64,000 nt of DNA from IDS-8 sp040902105 (GTDB lineage Bacteria > Pseudomonadota > Gammaproteobacteria > Steroidobacterales > Woeseiaceae). A program made the position numbers and the translations under genes. Each line of letters begins with the position of its first letter. Position 1 is the first letter of the stretch. The notes under the pieces were generated by a model. It had not been told where the DNA came from, did not search any database, and saw only the letters and a list, made by a program, of their open reading frames with translations. The stretch spans positions 1 to 64,000 of the forward strand of contig JBBDXW010000054.1 of the NCBI GenBank assembly GCA_040902105.1, written 5' to 3'. This document shows, piece after piece, positions 38,641 through 47,379 of the stretch.

Positions 38641-39439
38641 CCGTCACGACGATGTCTGGCCGGAAGCCGGCATGTTCATAACCCCACCAGGAGCCGGTCC
38701 GGCCGTATCCTGATTGCACTTCGTCGGCAATGACCAGCGCGCCCGCCGCGTGAACCAGGTCGGTGACTTTTTCCATGAAGCCGGCAGGAATGTCGGGCAG
38801 GCCCTCATTGGCAAAGATAGGACACATGATAAGTGCGGCCACCCCGGCACCCTTCTTGTCGAGACTCTCGATGGCTGCCGCGACGCGGGCGAGATAGGCG
38901 TCGCACAGCGCGTCCTCGTCGAGGCCTTCTACCACGGGCCTGAAGCGTTCAGGAAACGGGAAAGCACGAACGTCACCGTCTTCGCGCGGCTTGCGACCCA
39001 GGTCGCTCAACGAATTGACCAGTTCGCTGTTGCCATGATAAGCGGCGTCCGTGCAGACGAGGCCGCGTTTCCCCGTGACGACGCGAGCCATTTGAATGGC
39101 GACTTCGTTTGCCTCGGTGCCACTGCAGCTGAACACTACGCTTTCGATCCCGTCATGATAGAGCCCGGCCAGTCGTTCGGCGAAAGCCACGATACCTTGA
39201 TGAAGATATCGGCTGTGCACGTTGACGGTGGCCTGTTGCTGCGCCATCGCCTGCACGATCGCCGGATTGGCGTGTCCTACGCAAGGCACATTGTTGTACA
39301 TGTCGACGTAGCATCGTCCGTCCGCGTCGTACAAATACACGCCTTCGCCTCGAACGATTTCAAGAGGCGTGTCATAAAACAGTTCTGCGCCGGCCCCCAG
39401 GGCAAGATCCCGGCGGCGCTGTAGGGGGTTCTCTGGCAT
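38156..39439 (-). CDS. Class III aminotransferase-fold enzyme, phospho-lyase-like
   Basis: 427 residues from ATG 39439, chosen for the strong AAGGAGGA five bases ahead; the open frame continues to 39628 without homology. Typical landmarks: YLYDADGRCYVDMYNNVPCVG near residue 35, FSCSGTEANEVAIQ near 108, the cofactor Asp in ADEVQSGYGRTG and the PLP lysine in VTGKPMGNGLPLAAT. The sequence resembles AGXT2L-type enzymes (5-phosphohydroxylysine or ethanolamine-phosphate phospho-lyase), which remove phosphate and ammonia. A matching kinase remnant lies at 1167-2191. The APC permease starts 38 bases upstream of the start codon, so uptake and breakdown are one operon. Confidence 0.82.
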   Translation of the reverse strand: MPENPLQRRRDLALGAGAELFYDTPLEIVRGEGVYLYDADGRCYVDMYNNVPCVGHANPAIVQAMAQQQATVNVHSRYLHQGIVAFAERLAGLYHDGIESVVFSCSGTEANEVAIQMARVVTGKRGLVCTDAAYHGNSELVNSLSDLGRKPREDGDVRAFPFPERFRPVVEGLDEDALCDAYLARVAAAIESLDKKGAGVAALIMCPIFANEGLPDIPAGFMEKVTDLVHAAGALVIADEVQSGYGRTGSWWGYEHAGFRPDIVVTGKPMGNGLPLAATAARKEFVDAFRAEKDYFNTCAATPLQAAVGMAVLDEIERLDLLRNAAEVGQRLNADLKKRVARYDVIGDVRGSGLFIGIEMIKAGTAKEPDAERTIVLSNHLKDRGFLVSHSGKFHNVLKIRPPLVFSQENANEFLEAFDECMDEMNE

Positions 39440-39477
39440 GATTCCTCCTTGTCGACTACACCCAAAAGCTCTGCATC

Positions 39478-40770
39478 TCACCTGCGCGCAAGATACCGGT
39501 ACACGGGCCAAGAAACAGCCACCATCGCGACTGCGTACAGTGCAGTCTCTCGCTCGACGTACGCCTGGAACAACGTGATCAGCGTCCATCCAGCCAGGCA
39601 CACGTAGGTGCTGTACGGATGACCCCATGCAATGTACGGTCGTTCGGTATCGGGCTCGCGCTTGCGCAAGATGAGAATGCCGGCGATCAATGCGAGGTAA
39701 AGTGGTACGAAGAAAAACACGGATAGCAGCAGCAGAAACTCGAAACCGCCGACCAGTATCAGGCCAACCGCCACCAGCCAGGTGACCAGAATGGCGAATG
39801 CCGGATTGCCGCCCTTGCCGGTATCCTGCGCCCGCCGCGCCATGAAACCGTCTACCGCAAGGGCCTGTAGAATACGCGGCCCACTCATGTATTCGAGGTT
39901 CTGGTGGCTCAGCAATATCAGGATCGCCGCAATCACGATGACGGTGCCGGCCGCCGGATGGACGGCGAGCTCGAGAGCACGTGCCAGCGCCAGATCGCTG
40001 TTGGCAAGGCTCGCCGGTCCCACACTTTTTACGAGGGCGAGATTGAGCAGCATATACAGGAATATGACGACGACCATGCCCTTGATGCAGGATCGAGCCA
40101 CTGCGCCGGCGCCGCCCTTGATCTCACCGCTGAAGTACGACGCATATAACCAACCATCGTAGGTAAAAATGATCGCTGCAATCACGGCGCCCCAGTCCCC
40201 GAGCGTATTGCTCGCGGACGCCGTATTCGGGACGCCGGTTGCCGGCGGATCGGCCAGGAACAGCACCAGTGACAGCCCGATAATCACCAGCCCGATCAAT
40301 GACGTCGCGGACTCCTGGATCAGCGCGCCGAGTCCGACGCCACGCAGCTGGACGACGGCGAACATCGTCGTCACCATAATGGCGAGCGAGGTATGCCAGG
40401 CCGCCGCGTCAGGAAACAGAATGGCAACAAGTTCAATAATTACCACCGCCTTCAGAGCGAGATCAGCCGCGTAGGTCAGCCAGTCGGCCCAGCCGATGAC
40501 AAATCCGGCATACGGCCCGTACGCGCGACGTACCAGCGAATAGAAACCGCCGGAGCGCGGCGTCATGCCGACCAACTCGGCGGACACGGCCGTGCTCAGC
40601 AGCACGAACAGGCCGACAAGCAGCCACAGCCCGAGGTACAGGTACGGCTCGGTTATGACCTCGGCGATTTCACCGGGCCCGCGCAGAATGCCGAGGCCGA
40701 TGACACCGCCGACGGTAACGACGATTACGAACCGGCCGGGCAGTACTCGTGTCAGGTGTTTCGCTGTCAC
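39478..40770 (-). CDS. APC-superfamily amino acid/amine permease
   Basis: 430 residues, about 12 membrane segments. The N-terminal first helix carries the family's unwound glycine motif (VVTVGGVIGLGILRGPGEIA). AELVGMTPRSGGFYSLVRRA and ADWLTYAADLALKAVV follow. No signal peptide, as expected for an inner-membrane secondary transporter. Substrates of the family are amino acids, polyamines or ethanolamine. It lies 38 bases upstream of the phospho-lyase-like gene on the same strand, so the lyase substrate or its precursor is a likely cargo. Divergent from the flavoprotein at 41036 across a 265-base promoter region. Confidence 0.9.
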   Translation of the reverse strand: MTAKHLTRVLPGRFVIVVTVGGVIGLGILRGPGEIAEVITEPYLYLGLWLLVGLFVLLSTAVSAELVGMTPRSGGFYSLVRRAYGPYAGFVIGWADWLTYAADLALKAVVIIELVAILFPDAAAWHTSLAIMVTTMFAVVQLRGVGLGALIQESATSLIGLVIIGLSLVLFLADPPATGVPNTASASNTLGDWGAVIAAIIFTYDGWLYASYFSGEIKGGAGAVARSCIKGMVVVIFLYMLLNLALVKSVGPASLANSDLALARALELAVHPAAGTVIVIAAILILLSHQNLEYMSGPRILQALAVDGFMARRAQDTGKGGNPAFAILVTWLVAVGLILVGGFEFLLLLSVFFFVPLYLALIAGILILRKREPDTERPYIAWGHPYSTYVCLAGWTLITLFQAYVERETALYAVAMVAVSWPVYRYLARR

Positions 40771-41035
40771 CTGTCACCCCTGGGTCTGGAGCCGGTATTG
40801 ATCGAACAAGCATTCTGGCCGTGTCTGCGCGACGGGGACCGCTTATACAAGCATCTTTCCATGAATTGCCCGCACCGTCCACCGCCCCCGGGATCGGGTC
40901 TGCCGATACCCCATGCGATTTTCATGATATGGAACGTCAGCAAGACCGGAGAGATATGCGAAGGTAAGATAATAAATGCGCCCATCCTATTCCGCAGCGC
41001 CCAATACCGGTGAAGCGTTGGGGTCTTTTCGAGCG

Positions 41036-42652
41036 ATGAAAAAATACGATGCTATCGTTGTCGGGGCAGGACACAACGGCCTGACGAACGCGGCGTACCT
41101 GGCAAAATCCGGATTGGACGTGCTGTGCCTCGAGCAGAACGACTACATCGGGGGCGCGACCGTCAGCCGCAGCCTCTACAAGGACTGGATCTACTCCAAC
41201 TGTTCCTACGTCTGCAGTCTGCTTCGTCCAGAGATCTATCGGGATCTGGATCTGGCTCGTCACGGACTCCAGGTTACGCCGTACGGCGGCGACACGGTAT
41301 TCATGGAGAACGGCGACTACTTCGGCAACTATGCCGACCCGGAAGTGCGCTATCGTGAGTATGCACGTTTCTCGAAGACGGACGCGGACGCGTATGCCCG
41401 TTATTCGACGGACACGATGCGCCAGTGCCGTTTCATCCGTGAATTCCTCCTGCGGACACCGCCCGATCCCACGTCGTTCAAATTGCGCGATATGAAGGAG
41501 CTGGTCCATCTCGGCTCGAAGTTCTTCGAGATGGGCGAACAGTGTATGTACGATACGATTCGCTTCTGGACCATGAGCATCGCCGAGTATCTCGATGAAT
41601 ATTTCGAGACCGGCGTGATCAAGGCAGCGCTTTCCGCCGGCGGCATACAGGGAACTGCGCTCGGCATCTACTCGCCGGGTACCGCATATGTGCTGCTGCA
41701 CCACTACATGGGGGAGGTCGATGGCAATATGGGAGCCTGGGGCTACGCGCGCGGCGGCATGGGTGCGGTCGCAGAAGCACTGAGCCGATCGTTTCGTTCT
41801 TACGGCGGCGAAATCAGGACTGAAGCGCGGGTCGAGCGGATTCTCGTGAAGAATGGCAAGGTCTCCGGTGTTGCATTGTTGACCGGAGAAGAGATCGACG
41901 CCCGCATCGTCGTTTCCGCGATGGATATCAAGAACACCTTCCTGCGGTGCATGGACAAGAATGACCTCGATGAGGAGTTCTACAATCGCGTAAAGCATTT
42001 CAAGATTCGAGGCTCGTCCGGCAAGCTGAACATCGCCCTGGACGGGCTGCCGACGTTTCCGGCGCTTCCCGAGAACAGTCCGCTGCTCGACGGCGACATG
42101 CACTTCGTCGACTCGATGGAACGCATGGAACGAGCCTACGACGACTGGAAGGAGGGTACCTGGTCGAAGGATCCCTATGTTGATGTGTTGATACCCACCA
42201 TCAGCGATCCGACAATGGCACCTCCCGGGAAGCACTTCATGAGCTGTTTCATCCAGTACTGTCCGGCGAAGATCGAGGGCCGCGACTGGACTGACGAGGA
42301 GCGGCAGCAGTTCGGCCAGACGGTCATCGACCAGATCTCCGAATACAGCCCGGATTTCAAGAACCTGATCGAGCACGTCGAGATTCGCACACCGGCGGTG
42401 ATCGAGGACGAGATCGGTATCACCGAAGGCAATATCTTCCACGGCGAGCTGACGCTGGATCAGCTCATGTTCAACCGGCCGATACCCGGCTATGCGCAAT
42501 ATCGCGGCCCGATCGGCGGCCTGTACCTGTGCGGCTCGAGCAACCATCCCGGCGGCGGCGTGATGGGCGCACCGGGCTGTAATGCCGCACGGGAGATACT
42601 CATGGATCTCAAGCGGCCGGACATCACGCCGGTCAATTTCGGTGACGACTGA
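41036..42652 (+). CDS. PYROXD2-like FAD-dependent oxidoreductase (copy 2)
   Basis: 538 residues from ATG 41036, chosen because the Rossmann motif (AIVVGAGHNGLTNAAYLAKS) then begins at residue 5. An in-frame ATG at 40976 adds 20 unrelated residues. The rest follows copy 1 (14509-16128) closely, including LYKDWIYSNCSYVCSLLRPE, YARFSKTDADAYARYS and the C-terminal FAD loop LYLCGSSNHPGGGVMGAPG. The two proteins differ by only one residue in length, and their C-termini share LKRPDITPVNFGDD. They are recent paralogues, in different neighbourhoods. A 592-codon open frame on the opposite strand (40937-42715) is only its shadow. Confidence 0.9.
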   Translation: MKKYDAIVVGAGHNGLTNAAYLAKSGLDVLCLEQNDYIGGATVSRSLYKDWIYSNCSYVCSLLRPEIYRDLDLARHGLQVTPYGGDTVFMENGDYFGNYADPEVRYREYARFSKTDADAYARYSTDTMRQCRFIREFLLRTPPDPTSFKLRDMKELVHLGSKFFEMGEQCMYDTIRFWTMSIAEYLDEYFETGVIKAALSAGGIQGTALGIYSPGTAYVLLHHYMGEVDGNMGAWGYARGGMGAVAEALSRSFRSYGGEIRTEARVERILVKNGKVSGVALLTGEEIDARIVVSAMDIKNTFLRCMDKNDLDEEFYNRVKHFKIRGSSGKLNIALDGLPTFPALPENSPLLDGDMHFVDSMERMERAYDDWKEGTWSKDPYVDVLIPTISDPTMAPPGKHFMSCFIQYCPAKIEGRDWTDEERQQFGQTVIDQISEYSPDFKNLIEHVEIRTPAVIEDEIGITEGNIFHGELTLDQLMFNRPIPGYAQYRGPIGGLYLCGSSNHPGGGVMGAPGCNAAREILMDLKRPDITPVNFGDD

Positions 42653-42724
42653 CGGGCGTGCGCCGCGATGATATCGCGCCGCAACGCCCCGTTTTGCCGA
42701 TGCCGATGCTGGCAAGCCATGGCA

Positions 42725-43039
42725 ACCCGACGGCCATGACGTCGCCTGCGGTCAGGATGCCAATCAAGTCGACTCCAACGGCCGCAATTTGCTCAGCATG
42801 GCGGGAGTCCGGGACCTCGGTCGGGCGCGCGCGAACTCGCGAGCGAGACCTATAACGGTCGCTTGTTGCTGTGTCAGGAAGGCGGCTACGCCGTCACCGA
42901 CACGGCCTTCCGCATGTATGCGGTCGCCGAGGGAGTGATGGGCACCGACGAACCCATGCGTGACCCCCTGGCATACGATGCGGCGATCGAAAGGCCGGGC
43001 TAGGCACTTGCAGAGATCGCCCGCATCAAGGACTGTTAG
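42725..43039 (+). pseudogene. C-terminal remnant of a class II histone-deacetylase-family protein
   Basis: VACGQDANQVDSNGRNLLSM, then after a shift near 42835 ARELASETYNGRLLLCQEGG and YAVTDTAFRMYAVAEGVMGT: this is the end of an HDAC-superfamily zinc deacetylase, the group that includes acetylpolyamine amidohydrolases. A TAG lies at 43000-43005 inside ERPG-stop-ALAEIARI, before the natural stop at 43037-43039. Everything upstream of residue GHD is missing. It lies between two flavin amine-oxidase genes, which fits a former acetylpolyamine-degrading function. Not functional. Confidence 0.65.
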
Positions 43040-43164
43040 CATGAACTCGCAAGAGGTGTTGGCCCCGTAAAGTCACGTTGGTCCTTGGGAGCCCGAGCGT
43101 ACCCGGGAGGCGGGCGGCTTGCATTACAATACGGATCACCCAGCAGTATCCGACGGAGGCAACA

Positions 43165-45150
43165 ATGAACTCTAAAGACCGTAAGCTCGGCATGGATCGG
43201 GACATCACGCGCCGCGATTTCCTGCAAGGTACGAGTATCGCGATCACCGGCTCGCTCCTGTCGAATTCCGTGGCGGCAACGCTCGAGGACATGGCGAACG
43301 CCAGCGCACAGATGGCGTCGGGATACTATCCTCCGACGCGCAGCGGCATGCGCGGCAGCCATCCCGGTTCGTTCGAGCTCGCGCACCGCATCCGCGACGG
43401 CGAGCGCTGGGACGATCCCGCCGATTCCGTCGATACCGGCGAGGAATACGACCTCGTGGTCGTTGGCGGTGGCGTGAGCGGGCTGTCCGCGGCCTATTTC
43501 TACCAGAAGGATGTCGGCGACGGTGCACGAATCCTGATCGTCGATAATCACGACGATTTCGGCGGACACGCAAAGCGCAACGAGTTTCACCACAAGGGGC
43601 GCATGCTGGTTGACCTCGGCGGAACCGAGTATATCGAGGATCCTGCCAATTACCCACCGCATGCCCGTGAGCTGATCGAGGACCTCGGCATTGATGTCGG
43701 CCAGGCCAATTCCGTCTTCGATCACGATCTCTATCCGTCGCTCAACTTGCGCGGCAGCATCTTTTTCGACAGGGAGACCTTCGGCGCAGACAGCACGGTC
43801 GTCGGTCGTGAAGGGCTCGTGCCGGGTAATTACCAGTATGCCTACGTCACACTGCCGGCAGAACTCGAGGAGCGGACGGGAGACGCCGAGCATGTTGCGG
43901 CGTTCATCGAGCGAACGCCGCTCTCGAGTCGGGCCAGAGCCGAGATCGTCGAGCTGTTTTGCGGCAACACAGATTACCTGACCGGCAAAACTGCCGCTGA
44001 GAAAGTCGCAGTGCTGGAATCGATGAGTTACATCGATCTCCTTGCCCAAATTGTCGGAGCGAGCGAGGAAACCAGGAACTTTTTTCGCATGTGGCGAGCC
44101 AGTTACATGGGCGACGGGACGGACCTCGGTTCGGCCATCGGCGCGATGCGTTACGGCCTGCCGGGCGCCAAAGGACTCGGGCTCCAGGAATACTCCCGAA
44201 CATACCGGACGCACAATTACCGGGAGGATTTTCACTTCCCGGACGGCAATGCGTCGATTGCGCGATTGCTTGTACGCCGGCTGATCCCCGAGGTCGCGCC
44301 AGGCCATACAATGCACGACATCATCGCGGCGAAGTTTGATTACGGCGCACTGGATCAGGCGGATTCACCTGTCAGGATCCGGCTCAATTCCACGGCGGTA
44401 CAGGTTCGGCATCTCAATGAGCACAAGGTCGAAATCACTTATGTCGAGGGCAACAAGGCCAGGCGGGTTCGCGCGAAGCATTGTATTCTCGCCTGCTATC
44501 ATGCGATCGTCCCGCGCATCTGTCCCGAGCTACCCGAGCGGCAGAAGGATGCGCTCGGCAAGACGATCCGCATGCCGCTCGTGTCGATTAACGTGCTCGT
44601 CGACAACTGGAGAGCGTTCAAGAAACTCGGCATCTTCTCCGCCTATTGCCCGGGCAGCTATTTCTGCGACATGCGACTCACATACCCGCTTCGTTTCGAC
44701 GATTACGCGTCCGCACGGTCCCCGGACGAGCCGACGACCGTGCACCTTTACCGCATACCGCTGCCTGGCGGCGATCTGCCGCCGCGAGAGCAGTACCGGC
44801 TGGGCCGGCACGACCTCCTCGCGACGTCTTTCGAGACCTTCGAACGCAATATACGGGAGCAGCTCGGCAGAATCCTGAAAGAGGGCGGCTTCGAACCCGC
44901 CCGCGACATCAAAGCCATCACCGTGAATCGCTGGCCGCACGGGTACGCGATGGGATACGACTACGAAAGCGAGACGCTGATGTGGGGCGGCGCGAGCGAC
45001 CATTGGCCGGATGAGAAGAAACTCTGGCTTACTGGGCGTCAGCGTTTCGGTCGCATCGCATTTGCCAATACCGATGCCGCCGCGACGGCCATGACGGAGG
45101 CTGCCGTGGAGCAAGGCTATCGGGCGACACGAGAACTGTTGAGCTGGTAG
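43165..45150 (+). CDS. Tat-exported FAD oxidoreductase, spermidine-dehydrogenase-like (copy 2)
   Basis: 661 residues from ATG 43165, supported by GGAGG five bases upstream. The frame is open further upstream without homology. Twin-arginine signal: DRDITRRDFLQGTSIAITGS, ending near SNSVAATLE. The flavin motif is DLVVVGGGVSGLSAAYFYQK near residue 97, then NHDDFGGHAKRNEF. The C-terminal closing segment is FGRIAFANTDAAATAMTEAA. It shares the family and size of the protein at 35549-37528 but is clearly diverged from it. Probable periplasmic polyamine or amine oxidation, feeding electrons to the respiratory chain; the acceptor is unknown. Confidence 0.86.
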   Translation: MNSKDRKLGMDRDITRRDFLQGTSIAITGSLLSNSVAATLEDMANASAQMASGYYPPTRSGMRGSHPGSFELAHRIRDGERWDDPADSVDTGEEYDLVVVGGGVSGLSAAYFYQKDVGDGARILIVDNHDDFGGHAKRNEFHHKGRMLVDLGGTEYIEDPANYPPHARELIEDLGIDVGQANSVFDHDLYPSLNLRGSIFFDRETFGADSTVVGREGLVPGNYQYAYVTLPAELEERTGDAEHVAAFIERTPLSSRARAEIVELFCGNTDYLTGKTAAEKVAVLESMSYIDLLAQIVGASEETRNFFRMWRASYMGDGTDLGSAIGAMRYGLPGAKGLGLQEYSRTYRTHNYREDFHFPDGNASIARLLVRRLIPEVAPGHTMHDIIAAKFDYGALDQADSPVRIRLNSTAVQVRHLNEHKVEITYVEGNKARRVRAKHCILACYHAIVPRICPELPERQKDALGKTIRMPLVSINVLVDNWRAFKKLGIFSAYCPGSYFCDMRLTYPLRFDDYASARSPDEPTTVHLYRIPLPGGDLPPREQYRLGRHDLLATSFETFERNIREQLGRILKEGGFEPARDIKAITVNRWPHGYAMGYDYESETLMWGGASDHWPDEKKLWLTGRQRFGRIAFANTDAAATAMTEAAVEQGYRATRELLSW

Positions 45151-45342
45151 CGCAGCCCGGCAAAATCCGCTGTTTTTCCTGCGCGCTTTGCCTGGTGCTT
45201 CGTTCACCTGGCGAACGGATGCCCGCGGAGCTGCGAACGAGCCTGACATCCTTGCCGGCGCCGCGTGCGCGGAGGCGGCCAAAGCGCTGCTGGATACATA
45301 GCGATCGACGAATGAGTTCCTGGCTGCAGCGAGCGGTCCGCC

Positions 45343-45546
45343 GTGCAGAGCGCGTTCGCGCCGGGAGGGCGTTTCGTCGCCTACCAGTTCACTGATCGCG
45401 TGGCCGAGTACGCCAAACCGTTCATGGGGTCGCCCGAAGTCGAGATCGAATTCGTCAACGTGCCGCCCATTCGGCTGTTCATCTGGCGCAAGGACGATAG
45501 CTCGCAACCCGTGAGTCACCGCAACGGGGCAATCGCCCGCGGCTAG
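45343..45546 (+). pseudogene. C-terminal remnant of a PmtA-like SAM methyltransferase
   Basis: A 67-codon frame reads FAPGGRFVAYQFTDRVAEYA, then SPEVEIEFVNVPPIRLFIWR and a stop at 45544-45546. The spacing of the GGRFV strand and the NVPPxRLFxWRK end fits the last strands of class I methyltransferases such as phospholipid N-methyltransferase. Nothing of the SAM-binding half is readable upstream (45151-45342 has no clear frame). It is a truncated relic, and the family call is tentative. Confidence 0.55.
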
Positions 45547-45552
45547 CATCGA

Positions 45553-46989
45553 TCACCGATCAGCGCGCGACCAGCCAAACGCGTTCATCATGATGTCGAA
45601 GATGACGTTCTGCTCGATCACACCGGACACCTTCTCCGAGCCCGCACCGATCGAGTAGAGCGCCACGTCTTCGCCGCCGTGGGTTTCGTCGTAGCTGGTC
45701 GTGCCGTCGATCTCGTCATACGGCACCGTCAACGTCGACTGGTAGACGGCGTGGATGCCGGTCTCCGGCACCTGTCGCTCGCGGCCGCTGACCGAGTTCG
45801 TGCCATTGGCATAGCCCAGCGTGGTGTAGGGCTTGCCGTCGGTGGCGAGCGATGGGCTGTCGAGCGGCTTGCCGCTGGCGTCGTTCTCAACGACGAGGCC
45901 GAGGATCGGGTTGCCGCGGGTCGGATAGCCGGAAATCGTGAAGACGTGCGAATGATCGGCGGTGACCAGGATCAGGGTGTCTGCAAGGTCGACTTTTTGC
46001 AAGGCTACGTCCACTGCATTGGCAAATTGCTGCGCCTCGAGTAGCGCGTACCCGGGCTTGCTGTCGTGGTGACCGTGATCGATGCGGCCGCCTTCGACCA
46101 TCAGGAAGTAACCGGGGCCGTCGGCCAGTCGGTCGATGGCCGTAGCCGTCATTTCGGAGATGGTCGGTTCGGTCGTATCGTCGGCACGTTCGGCGACGTA
46201 GGTCATGTGACTGTCGCTGAACAGCCCGAGGACGTCGACGCTCGGGGGCAGTCGGCGGAGCTCGGCCGCCGTGTCGACGTAGTGCCGGTCGCGTGCAGCC
46301 TGTAGCCATTCCTGTACCAGGTTCGCGTCCGGGTCACGGCGCTCGCCACCGTGGTTGCGGCCGAGAAACTCTCGCCGGCCGCCCCCCAGCACCACGTCCA
46401 GGGCGCCGGGTGCGCTGCTGACGAGTTGCCGTGCGATATCACGGCAGCCGGCAGTGATGTCGACTTCCGTTATAAAGCGGTCGCTTTCCCAGTCGCGCTC
46501 CGGCGAGTGGGCGTAGAGTGCGGCCGGAGTTGCGTGCGTGATCCGGGCAGTAGTGACGATGCCGACGTCGTGGCCGCGGGCGTGGGCGATTTCGGCGATG
46601 GTTACGAGCGGGTGCACGAGCCCCTCTTCGCAGTTGCGTTTGTGCGCCTGCGGGCCGACGGCAATGACACCCGCGCGCGTCTTCTGCCCGGTGTACATCG
46701 CGGTCGCGGTGCCGGCGGAATCGGCCACCTGCGTATCGGTGTTGTAGGTTTTCACCAGCGCGAGTCGGGGAAACTTTTCGAACGGCAGCGAGTACTCCTC
46801 GCCGGCGAGCCCTGCCTGCTGGCCGGCGAAAATCCGGGCGGCGGTGACGGTCGACGGACCCATGCCGTCGCCGATGAACAGGATGACGTTTCGTGCGCGT
46901 GGCGCATCGCTCATCGGTTGCTGAGGCGCGCACGCGGCGAGCGCGGCAAGAACGAGCACTGGCAGGCCGAGCACTTGGGGCATGGACAA
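45553..46989 (-). CDS. Alkaline phosphatase, lipoprotein form
   Basis: 478 residues. A lipoprotein signal (LVLAALAACAPQQP) suggests attachment to the inner or outer membrane. The alkaline phosphatase active-site pattern is complete: NVILFIGDGMGPSTV near residue 37, the nucleophile Ser in VADSAGTATAMYTG, metal ligands in MVEGGRIDHGHHDSKP and TADHSHVFTISG, and ETHGGEDVALYSIG near residue 440. It cleaves phosphomonoesters outside the cytoplasm. It is close to the E. coli PhoA class in motif order, but the middle region differs and the exact subgroup is not decided. The small gene at 47048 lies 58 bases upstream on the same strand. Confidence 0.92.
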   Translation of the reverse strand: MSMPQVLGLPVLVLAALAACAPQQPMSDAPRARNVILFIGDGMGPSTVTAARIFAGQQAGLAGEEYSLPFEKFPRLALVKTYNTDTQVADSAGTATAMYTGQKTRAGVIAVGPQAHKRNCEEGLVHPLVTIAEIAHARGHDVGIVTTARITHATPAALYAHSPERDWESDRFITEVDITAGCRDIARQLVSSAPGALDVVLGGGRREFLGRNHGGERRDPDANLVQEWLQAARDRHYVDTAAELRRLPPSVDVLGLFSDSHMTYVAERADDTTEPTISEMTATAIDRLADGPGYFLMVEGGRIDHGHHDSKPGYALLEAQQFANAVDVALQKVDLADTLILVTADHSHVFTISGYPTRGNPILGLVVENDASGKPLDSPSLATDGKPYTTLGYANGTNSVSGRERQVPETGIHAVYQSTLTVPYDEIDGTTSYDETHGGEDVALYSIGAGSEKVSGVIEQNVIFDIMMNAFGWSRADR

Positions 46990-47047
46990 AGCTTCTCCTT
47001 TCCGGAATTGAGCATGCGACGCAATTCCGTGAAGTCAAGGTTAGAAT

Positions 47048-47353
47048 TTACTCGCCGAGGGGCGAGAAGGGGAATATGCGCAATCCATCGCACATGTCGC
47101 GCTGGTCGTACAGGTAGTTCTGATCGTGCATCGCATAGCCGATGATCCAGTGATTGCCGGGATTCGGCACCGGGCGCGCAAACCAGTTGATCGGCGGTTC
47201 TCCCTCTGCCGGGCGCACGAGCAGGGCGTCACGTTGAGGTGCGACATCGCAATAGGCGGGCTTCCCGGCCTGGGCGGGGCATTCCGTCGCGCTCGAGATG
47301 AACACGAGCAGCGCAACGGCCCGGACGGACAATGCTATCAGTTGCCTTTCCAC
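47048..47353 (-). CDS. Small secreted protein, function unknown
   Basis: 101 residues from a GTG at 47353, with GGAGG five bases upstream. The start has a signal peptide (QLIALSVRAVALLVFISS, cleavage near CPAQA). The mature part has two Cys and a Trp/Pro-rich stretch (PINWFARPVPNPGNHWIIGY, then NYLYDQRDMCDGLRIFPFSP). I recognise no family. A longer open frame on the same strand exists upstream but overlaps the flavoprotein gene, and the ribosome-binding site decides for the GTG. The next gene in this direction is alkaline phosphatase, so the two may be co-transcribed. Confidence 0.55.
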   Translation of the reverse strand: MERQLIALSVRAVALLVFISSATECPAQAGKPAYCDVAPQRDALLVRPAEGEPPINWFARPVPNPGNHWIIGYAMHDQNYLYDQRDMCDGLRIFPFSPLGE

Positions 47354-47379
47354 GATCGCCTCCTGCCGTTCAAGGCGTC

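Noticed and set aside
40937..42715. A 592-codon open frame on the minus strand opposite the PYROXD2-like gene
   Set aside because: It mirrors the GC-rich codon pattern of the plus-strand gene, has no recognisable domain, and the plus frame shows clear FAD motifs and homology to 14509-16128.
44530..45549. A 339-codon minus-strand frame over the end of the Tat flavoprotein
   Set aside because: It is a shadow frame with no domain and conflicts with the conserved FAD C-terminus on the plus strand.
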